From Competibacteraceae bacterium UBA2788 (GTDB lineage: Bacteria > Pseudomonadota > Gammaproteobacteria > Competibacterales > Competibacteraceae), in NCBI GenBank assembly GCA_002352185.1, contig DEHY01000195.1, positions 7,383 through 14,236 on the forward strand: a stretch of DNA of 6,854 nt, given 5' to 3'. The notes beneath the pieces are model-generated. The model was not told the origin of the DNA, did not search any database, and saw nothing but the letters and a program-made list of their open reading frames with translations. Both the position numbers and the translations under genes were made by a program. Below are positions 1-4,521 of the stretch, one piece after another (position 1 is the stretch's first letter; the number at the start of each line of letters is the position of its first letter).

Positions 1-23
1 TCTTTGCTGTCTTTGCTGTCTTT
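1..23. repeat. 9-bp tandem repeat at the window edge
   Basis: On the plus strand TCTTTGCTG occurs twice in a row, followed by a partial third copy TCTTT. On the minus strand this falls in the coding frame of the putative nusA start and encodes repeated Lys-Asp-Ser. The unit is a multiple of three, so changes in copy number keep the frame. The array may continue beyond the window edge. Confidence 0.75.
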
Positions 24-32
24 ACCGCGCAT
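1..32 (-). CDS. nusA: Start of a gene, probably transcription termination/antitermination factor NusA (5' fragment)
   Basis: Only the first ten codons and part of the eleventh are inside the window: an ATG at 32-30 reading MRGKDSKDSK, then GA. A perfect AGGAGG sits 9 bases upstream, so this is a real translation start. It lies 42 bp after the rimP stop, and in gammaproteobacteria the gene after rimP is nusA. NusA proteins normally begin M-(N/S)-K-E-I-L followed by a hydrophobic strand. If the incomplete codon is GAA or GAG, the fragment would join this pattern as SKE, with about seven extra residues in front made by a 9-bp tandem repeat. The identification is inferred from synteny and this short match. 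NusA binds RNA polymerase and nascent RNA and modulates pausing, termination and antitermination. The body of the gene lies left of position 1. Confidence 0.55.
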   Translation of the reverse strand, partial: MRGKDSKDSK

Positions 33-41
33 ATCGCTCTG

Positions 42-47
42 CCTCCT
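42..47 (-). promoter_or_regulatory. Strong Shine-Dalgarno site of the putative nusA
   Basis: The minus strand reads AGGAGG here, a full match to the anti-SD core, with nine bases (CAGAGCGAT) before the ATG at 32. It is the clearest ribosome binding site on the left side of the window and fixes the start of the truncated downstream gene. Its strength contrasts with rimP just upstream, which has no recognisable SD. Confidence 0.8.
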
Positions 48-74
48 AGCCGGATCCGCACGCCGTTCCGTAGT

Positions 75-533
75 TCAGAGTTCAGGAACCAGCCTGGCTT
101 TTTCAATCCGCTCCAGCGGCACCCGCCACTCCCGGCCCGCGTTATCAATGATCACTACATCGTCATCGCGCATTCCCAGCAACCGTCCAATCAGTTTCCG
201 CCGCCCATCCAGCAACTCCCGCAACTGAATCCGCACCTCCGAACCGGCGAAGCGGACAAAGTGTTCCGCCTTGAATAGCGGGCGTTCCAGTCCAGGCGAG
301 GAGATCTCCAGGTTGTATCGCCCTTCAATCGGATCTTCGACTTCCAACACTCCGCTTAGCTGGTGGCTGACTCGCTGGCAGTCGTTCAGGGTAATACCGC
401 TTGCGCTGTCGATGTAGACCCGCAACAGGGCGTTGGTGCGGTGAGGGTGAAATTCCACCCCAACCAGTTCATAACCCATGGATTCGACCACGGTGGCTAA
501 GCTTCGACTGAGCGTCTGCAGATCCTGGCGCAT
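75..533 (-). CDS. rimP: Ribosome maturation factor RimP
   Basis: A 152-residue protein, matching the usual RimP length of about 150. RimP is a cytoplasmic factor that binds free 30S subunits and assists their maturation. Family features are clear: an N-terminal alpha/beta domain (about 1-85) with GYELVGVEF (20-28), LRVYIDS (37-43), VSHQLS (55-60) and YNLEISSPGLERPL (73-86), followed by a small SH3-like domain (about 87-152) ending KARLVPEL. The ATG at 533 is chosen because homologues start just before this helix. An in-frame ATG at 542 and a GTG at 545 are alternatives that add three or four residues. None has a purine-rich SD, because the U-tract of an intrinsic terminator lies directly upstream. 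The longer reading frame from 623 is rejected since it would translate that terminator. The gene follows tRNA-fMet and precedes the putative nusA by 42 bp, as in the metY-rimP-nusA-infB operon. Confidence 0.95.
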   Translation of the reverse strand: MRQDLQTLSRSLATVVESMGYELVGVEFHPHRTNALLRVYIDSASGITLNDCQRVSHQLSGVLEVEDPIEGRYNLEISSPGLERPLFKAEHFVRFAGSEVRIQLRELLDGRRKLIGRLLGMRDDDVVIIDNAGREWRVPLERIEKARLVPEL

Positions 534-550
534 CTTGAGCATCACAAAAA

Positions 551-572
551 TAAAAAATGGGCCTACGGCCCA
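551..572 (-). terminator. Rho-independent terminator just upstream of rimP
   Basis: A perfect 6-bp stem (TGGGCC at 558-563 pairing with GGCCCA at 567-572) with a 3-base loop is followed on the minus strand by a run of six T, then A and five more T. It therefore ends transcripts arriving from the tRNA side. The U-tract ends only 9 to 18 bases before the candidate rimP ATGs, so rimP expression must come from read-through or from a promoter very close by. In E. coli the leader between metY and rimP also contains terminators, and NusA feeds back on the operon through termination there. Confidence 0.85.
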
Positions 573-649
573 CTCGTCCGACCACCTGCCTGACTCGCGC
601 AGCGCAAAACAGGGCTGAAACAAAGCTGAGCGCCGCCTGCGCCAGACCG

Positions 650-717
650 CCTGTCCGCTCCAGAGATTCGCTCACCGCCACCTGACGCAAACCATCAGCA
701 ACTCTGCGCTGGACAGG
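650..717. repeat. Imperfect long inverted repeat in the tRNA-rimP leader
   Basis: Two 16-base arms, 650-665 and 702-717, pair over seven bases (CCTGTCC with GGACAGG) and five bases (CAGAG with CTCTG). A 4-base internal mismatch separates the two paired blocks, and 36 bases lie between the arms. It occupies most of the 573-737 interval between the two terminators. That interval has no supported coding sequence and no convincing promoter on either strand. The RNA could fold as a long hairpin in the leader of the rimP operon, but no known RNA family is recognised. Confidence 0.4.
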
Positions 718-739
718 GTAATATCGGGAACAGCCGCAT

Positions 740-761
740 AAAAAAAGCCCTTGACGGGCTT
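740..761 (-). terminator. Rho-independent terminator downstream of tRNA-fMet
   Basis: On the minus strand AAGCCC (756-761) pairs with GGGCTT (745-750) across a 5-base loop, followed by an uninterrupted T run. It begins 12 bases after the 3' end of the tRNA and points the same way, so it is the expected terminator of the tRNA transcript. Confidence 0.88.
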
Positions 762-773
762 CCTGAAAAACTT

Positions 774-850
<77 letters not shown>

Positions 851-862
851 TCAGAGAGGATC

Positions 863-891
863 AATATAGCATCAAGCTGAAACTCTGGCAA
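863..891 (-). promoter_or_regulatory. Sigma-70-type promoter of tRNA-fMet
   Basis: On the minus strand a -35 box TTGCCA (891-886) and a -10 box TATATT (868-863) are separated by exactly 17 bases. The tRNA 5' end follows 12 bases after the -10, leaving a leader of about five or six bases. Both boxes are close to the TTGACA and TATAAT consensus and the position is right, so this is very probably the main promoter of the tRNA and, through read-through, of rimP-nusA. Confidence 0.85.
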
Positions 892-945
892 GCAGTGTAA
901 CAGCGCGGCAGTGTCTCGGCCTGAAATTGCAGCGAGTCGTTGCGA

Positions 946-1074
946 TTTCTTGCAGAGGCGGCTCGGCTTGGCGACCGGATCAGACACAAGTTGCGCAATT
1001 TCCTCCAGTGACCAGGCATGATCCACAATCCCGGCTCTATCGCCAATGCGTAAAGGCTCAATATGGATTCCAGA
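946..1074 (-). pseudogene. Probable fossil of an IS1-like transposase C-terminus
   Basis: In one minus-strand frame this stretch reads a peptide containing GIHIEPLR, then AGIVDHAWSLEEIAQL, then a basic tail ending KK. This resembles, from memory, the last 40 or so residues of IS1-like transposases, where an RIHKTLRVTPAM-type segment is followed by AGI.DH.W(S/T)LEE and a short basic tail. There is no start codon, no catalytic domain and no intact reading frame upstream. The open frame downstream simply runs on into the tRNA and terminators, so it is a remnant and not a gene. No terminal inverted repeats or target duplications were found. The match is a recognition call and has not been aligned. 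Confidence 0.4.
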
Positions 1075-1215
1075 CCGTTGAGACCGGTTCGCTCTGATGG
1101 GGAGCTACACTGAATCCGCGCCGAACCGCTGCGCCCGAAGGTCCCGCGACGAGGATCAGTCTGCAAAACCTGCCGGATGATACCAGGCACCAGGCACCGT
1201 GCGCCCTGTCCCGGC

Positions 1216-1281
1216 CCAGGCTTCAATTCCGCTCAACACCGCGCAGAATACAATCACCGCAATATCACCGAGTTCATACCG
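1216..1281 (-). pseudogene. Probable fossil of an ISAs1-family transposase N-terminus
   Basis: The minus strand encodes RYELGDIAVIVFCAVLSG followed by IEAW. This fits the conserved N-terminal helix of ISAs1-family (H-repeat type) transposases, which typically read (K/R)-x-(Y/H)-x-L-x-(D/E)-I-(L)-x-(I/L)-x-x-x-A-V-(I/L)-x-G-x-x-x-W. The resemblance ends after the Trp and the frame stops soon after, at 1156-1158. No DDE catalytic region is present. The fragment ends just short of the ampG start codon at 1286. The rest of 892-1285 outside the two fossils shows no gene. It contains a short direct repeat (ACCAGGC twice, 1182-1195). Confidence 0.45.
1249..1254 (+). promoter_or_regulatory. Possible -10 element for ampG
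   Basis: TACAAT, one mismatch from the sigma-70 -10 consensus, lies 31 bases ahead of the ampG ATG. No good -35 is seen at 16-18 bases upstream, and no TGn extension precedes it. It falls inside the ISAs1-like fossil, so if real the promoter was recruited from insertion-sequence debris. Weak evidence. Confidence 0.22.
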
Positions 1282-1285
1282 GATT

Positions 1286-2569
1286 ATGACTAGACCTTCT
1301 GATGCCCCCCGGCATTCCAATCGGGACATTCTGCGGATTTGCGGCAGTGGCCGTATGTTGACCGCGCTGCTGATGGGCTTTTCGTCCGGGTTGCCGCTGT
1401 TGCTCGCCACCGGATCGGTGCTGCAAGCCTGGCTGAAGGAAACCGGCGTGGATCTCGGCACCATCGGCCTGTTTGCCCTGGTGGGTCTGCCTTACACGCT
1501 GAAATTCCTGTGGGCGCCGCTGCTGGACCGCTTCGTTCCGATTGCCAATATGGGTCGGCGGCGCGGCTGGCTGCTGTTGATCCAGTTAACGCTGATCGCG
1601 ACCATTGCGGGACTGGGTTTCACCGACCCGGCGCAAAGTCTGCCGCTGGTGACGCTGGCGGCGTTTCTGGTGTCCTTTTTCTCGGCCTCGCAGGACATCG
1701 TGATTGACGCTTATCGGCGCGAATCGCTGGCTGATGATGAGCAGGGCCTGGGCGCTTCATTCTACGTCAACGGCTATCGGGTAGGGATGCTGCTGGCGTC
1801 CGGCGGCGGGCTGATCCTGGCCGACTTCATCCCATTTCAGGCGGTGTATTGGGTAATGGCGGCGGCGATGCTGCCTGGGCTGATTACGACCCTGTTCTGC
1901 GTCGAACCCTTGGTGGCGTCAGGCGCGCCCCGGACCTTGCGGGAGGCGGTGGTGCAACCGTTCGCGGAGTATTTCTCCCGGCAGGATGCGGTGCTGATTT
2001 TGCTGTTTGTGCTGCTGTACAAGGTCGGCGAGATGATGGCCAGTCAGATGACTACCCCGTTCTATCTGGATCTTGGCTTCAGCAAGACCGAGATTGGCGC
2101 CGTGGTCAAGCTGTTCGGATTTTGGGCGACGGTCATTGGCGGGCTGATTGGCGGGGTGCTGATTCTGCGGCTGGGCATGTACCGCGCGCTGTGGCTGTTC
2201 GGAGTGTTGCAGGCCATAGGGCTGAGCGGCTTCGTCATTCTGGCGCGGCTCGGCCACAGCGTGCCGGGGCTGGCGCTGGCGATCAGCAGCGAAAATCTGT
2301 TCAGCGGCATGGCGACCACGGCTTATGTCGCCTTCATGGCGACGCTGACCAACAGGAAATTTACCGCCACCCAGTACGCTCTGTTAAGCAGCCTGATGGG
2401 GGTTCCACGGGTGATCGTCAACACTCCGACCGGCTATCTGGCCGAATGGCTGGGCTGGGAAGGCTTTTTTTTGTTCTGCATGGCGGCGACGATTCCGGGC
2501 CTGTGGCTGCTGACCCGGTTTCGGGCGTGGATGGAAGCGGATCCCGTAGATATTGGCGGGGATAAATGA
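1286..2569 (+). CDS. ampG: AmpG-like muropeptide MFS permease
   Basis: A 427-residue inner-membrane transporter of the major facilitator superfamily, AmpG branch. AmpG proteins import GlcNAc-1,6-anhydro-MurNAc peptides released from peptidoglycan, feeding cell-wall recycling and, where present, AmpR/beta-lactamase signalling. AmpG hallmarks seen are GFSSGLPLLLATGSVLQAWL (31-50), GLFALVGLPYTLKFLWAPLLDR (61-82) with the motif-A-like D81-R82 and GRRRGW (90-95), and FSASQDIVIDAYR (132-144). Around twelve hydrophobic segments follow in the usual spacing. At 427 residues it is shorter than E. coli AmpG (about 490) but normal for the shorter branch. The ATG at 1286 is preferred. An in-frame GTG at 1199 would add 29 polar, non-conserved residues encoded by transposase debris. 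No strong SD precedes 1286. It stands alone on the plus strand and converges with the hydrolase gene (24-bp gap). Substrate assignment is by family. Confidence 0.9.
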   Translation: MTRPSDAPRHSNRDILRICGSGRMLTALLMGFSSGLPLLLATGSVLQAWLKETGVDLGTIGLFALVGLPYTLKFLWAPLLDRFVPIANMGRRRGWLLLIQLTLIATIAGLGFTDPAQSLPLVTLAAFLVSFFSASQDIVIDAYRRESLADDEQGLGASFYVNGYRVGMLLASGGGLILADFIPFQAVYWVMAAAMLPGLITTLFCVEPLVASGAPRTLREAVVQPFAEYFSRQDAVLILLFVLLYKVGEMMASQMTTPFYLDLGFSKTEIGAVVKLFGFWATVIGGLIGGVLILRLGMYRALWLFGVLQAIGLSGFVILARLGHSVPGLALAISSENLFSGMATTAYVAFMATLTNRKFTATQYALLSSLMGVPRVIVNTPTGYLAEWLGWEGFFLFCMAATIPGLWLLTRFRAWMEADPVDIGGDK

Positions 2570-2593
2570 TAGCTGCGCTGCCCAGTCCGTCGC

Positions 2594-3349
2594 TCACCGA
2601 TTCGTCAGCCCGGACGGAGTGACCCGGCGCAAAAATCCCGGAAACCAGGTCTCGCCGGGCAACAACCGTTGAATCATGTTCCCTGAGTGGACCCGATCCA
2701 CAACCAGATCGGCGAAGGGCCGGGGCGAGGGGCAGAGCAGAAACAATCCGATGACCGCCAGATAGAGCGTTGCCGTGCCCACCGGCTGATTGAAACTGCC
2801 CAGACAGAATGCGGTGCCAAAGGAGTTCTTCAGCATCTTTTTCCCATACAGATTGACGCTATAGAACTCATCCAGCAGCAGGTGAACCAGAAACCCCACA
2901 GTAACGAATGCGCCACAGGTCCAGGCATGAGCCGCCGCCGCGTTAAACCCGTGATAAGCGAGAGCGACGGTCGCCAGGCCAAAGCCGACGCCCGCTGGAA
3001 TGGAGTGAATCAGCCCGCGATGGGTAGTATACCGGGTGAACAATTTGCGCAGGCCGTAACGAATGCCAAAGTAGCAGCCCAGCCACAAAATGATCAGTTC
3101 CAGCAGTGAATAGCGGGCGCCGAAGGTAAACACCAGCAGAAAACCCGCCACCACCGCCAGCACGTTGAAGGTAATGCGGATGGGAACGGAAGTCGGCGAA
3201 TCAATATCCGGCAGCACTCCGCCGATCACGCCCAGCACGAAATAGCCGACCACCGCCTGATGGGGCGCCATGCCGGTCATCACCAGCACGGTGGCCGCCA
3301 GCCCGCTGACTGTGGCCGCCCCCATCAGGTGGGTATTGAAGTCCGCCAT
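2594..3349 (-). CDS. YdjM-type membrane-bound metal-dependent hydrolase
   Basis: A 251-residue polytopic membrane protein of the YdjM/DUF457 family (called LexA-binding, inner membrane-associated hydrolase in databases). Putative metal ligands sit in the family motifs: FNTHLMGA (4-11, His7), LPDIDSPTS (46-54, Asp48 and Asp50), THRGLIHS (109-116, His110 and His115) and HLLLDEFYSVN (156-166, His156 and Asp160). Four or five hydrophobic helices surround these motifs (about 12-27, 33-46, 60-77, 82-95, 119-160, 193-207). The C-terminal 40 residues are basic and poorly conserved. The true substrate of the family is unknown. The ATG at 3349 is one base after the TAA of the DUF2333 gene, with an AGGG five bases upstream inside the preceding coding sequence, so the two are almost certainly cotranscribed and translationally coupled. 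No intrinsic terminator is visible after the stop. Confidence 0.88.
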   Translation of the reverse strand: MADFNTHLMGAATVSGLAATVLVMTGMAPHQAVVGYFVLGVIGGVLPDIDSPTSVPIRITFNVLAVVAGFLLVFTFGARYSLLELIILWLGCYFGIRYGLRKLFTRYTTHRGLIHSIPAGVGFGLATVALAYHGFNAAAAHAWTCGAFVTVGFLVHLLLDEFYSVNLYGKKMLKNSFGTAFCLGSFNQPVGTATLYLAVIGLFLLCPSPRPFADLVVDRVHSGNMIQRLLPGETWFPGFLRRVTPSGLTNR

Positions 3350-3350
3350 C

Positions 3351-4481
3351 TTAACCCTGCAACAGCAGATTGCGCAGATCGATGATCGCGGCGTTGGCGC
3401 GGGAGATATACGAAGCCATGATCAGCGAGTGATTGGCGATGGGGCCGAAACCGGTGCCATTGAGGATCATCGGACTCCAGATAAACGCCTGGGTATTCTC
3501 CAGCTCACGAATAATCTGCTTAACCGAAACCAGCGCGTTCTTATTGGCGAGTACGTCGCCAAAATCCACTTCCAGCGCCTTCAGGGTATGCACCAGCGCC
3601 CAGGTATAGCCCCGCGCCTCGAAGAACACATCGTCGATTTTCAGCCACGGCGTTTTGACTTGAGACTGGGCCGGAGTCGGGGTGGACTGGCGGGCGTTGG
3701 GATCGCCGGCCAGATCCACATTGAAGCGGGTCTGGCCGACGCCCGCTGCCAACCGTTGCGCCAGACTGCCCAGCCGCTTCTCGACCACTTGCAGGTAGGC
3801 GCTGAGATTGTCGGCGCGGGTGAAAAACTGGCCGTCGTAGGCTTTTTCGTCAGCAAGCCGGTTCAGATAATGGTAGAGCGCCTCGATCCCGGCGCGGTAT
3901 TCCGATTCGGTGGACGGCAGAATCCAGGAGTTTGAGTCGTAATTGAACTTCGGCTCGGCCACCTGCAAGTCCTTGTCCTCGACCGACTGGGTCTGGGAGC
4001 GGCTGAATTCGTTGCGCAGCGAGCGGGTCAGATCGCGCAGTTCGGTCAGCGCGCCGAATTCCCAGTTCGGGATGTTATCCAGATAGACGCCCGGCGGGGT
4101 GATGTCGTTGCTCAGATAACCGCCCGGTTTGTCCAGCAGGGTCTCGGCGATGCGGATGGTGGTAGCGGTGGTCACATAACCCGCGACGGGCTTTTTCTGG
4201 CTCTTCTTGTCTTCAGGCAGATTATTGCCGCATGCCTCAAACTGCTTCCCGTTGCTTTGATCCAGAGCCAGCGCGTTCTCGCAGACATCGAATTCACCGG
4301 GCGAACGCGACCAGATGAAGCCAAGCACGACGAATACGATGACGTAAGTGACCAGAAACAGGCCGGCGGTCCACCATAACCCTTTCTCTTTCCAAGTGCG
4401 CGGGTGGTAAAGCGTGGCGACCTTAGTTACTGTTTTGCCCAGATTCGGCTTTTTTATGGTTCCAGATTCTTGCGATTCCAT
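3351..4481 (-). CDS. DUF2333 family membrane protein of unknown function
   Basis: A 376-residue protein recognised as DUF2333, known mainly from gammaproteobacteria and without an assigned function. Residues 1-35 are basic and cytoplasmic, 36-57 form one transmembrane helix, and the rest should lie in the periplasm. Conserved blocks visible are LLDKPGGYLSNDITPPGVYL (115-134), FSRSQTQSVEDKDL (159-172), SWILPSTESEYRAGIEAL (185-202), DLAGD (256-260), TPWLKIDDVFFEARGYTWAL (277-296) and ILNGTGFGPIANHSLIMASY (339-358) near the C-terminus, which ends NLLLQG. Residues 67-99 form a polar segment with two cysteines (67 and 84) that pseudomonad homologues, as I remember them, have shorter. The start at 4481 is supported by AAGGAA six bases upstream. 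It lies 40 bp after valS and one base before the hydrolase gene, pointing to one transcription unit. The function of this grouping is not known. Confidence 0.9.
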   Translation of the reverse strand: MESQESGTIKKPNLGKTVTKVATLYHPRTWKEKGLWWTAGLFLVTYVIVFVVLGFIWSRSPGEFDVCENALALDQSNGKQFEACGNNLPEDKKSQKKPVAGYVTTATTIRIAETLLDKPGGYLSNDITPPGVYLDNIPNWEFGALTELRDLTRSLRNEFSRSQTQSVEDKDLQVAEPKFNYDSNSWILPSTESEYRAGIEALYHYLNRLADEKAYDGQFFTRADNLSAYLQVVEKRLGSLAQRLAAGVGQTRFNVDLAGDPNARQSTPTPAQSQVKTPWLKIDDVFFEARGYTWALVHTLKALEVDFGDVLANKNALVSVKQIIRELENTQAFIWSPMILNGTGFGPIANHSLIMASYISRANAAIIDLRNLLLQG

Positions 4482-4487
4482 GATCGG

Positions 4488-4493
4488 TTCCTT
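4488..4493 (-). promoter_or_regulatory. Ribosome binding site of the DUF2333 gene
   Basis: AAGGAA on the minus strand, six bases before the ATG at 4481, within the 40-bp gap after valS. It fixes the start. No promoter or terminator is apparent in this gap, supporting cotranscription with valS. Confidence 0.7.
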
Positions 4494-4521
4494 GTCTCGA
4501 TATCGGGAGTGAGTTCAAAAC

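Noticed and set aside
534..623. Extended rimP start at 623
   Set aside because: It would translate through a perfect intrinsic terminator, and the added 30 residues have no RimP similarity.
1182..1195. Short direct repeat ACCAGGC twice
   Set aside because: Only two 7-base copies with no flanking structure; not sufficient for a target-site duplication or an operator.
1199..1285. GTG-initiated 29-residue N-terminal extension of ampG
   Set aside because: The extra residues are polar, not conserved in AmpG, and are encoded by the antisense of an ISAs1-like fossil; the ATG at 1286 fits the family.
1849..2565. 238-codon plus-strand frame overlapping ampG in another frame
   Set aside because: Frame-shifted shadow of a GC-rich membrane protein gene; Gly/Asp/Arg-rich with no hydrophobic pattern or motif.
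2586..2618. Possible terminator between ampG and the hydrolase gene (TCCGTC at 2586-2591 with GACGGA at 2613-2618)
   Set aside because: Only a 6-bp stem with a 21-base loop, no T-tract on either strand, and it overlaps the end of the hydrolase coding sequence.
3270..3935. 221-codon plus-strand frame across the hydrolase/DUF2333 junction
   Set aside because: It is antisense to two well-supported genes and carries no recognisable domain.
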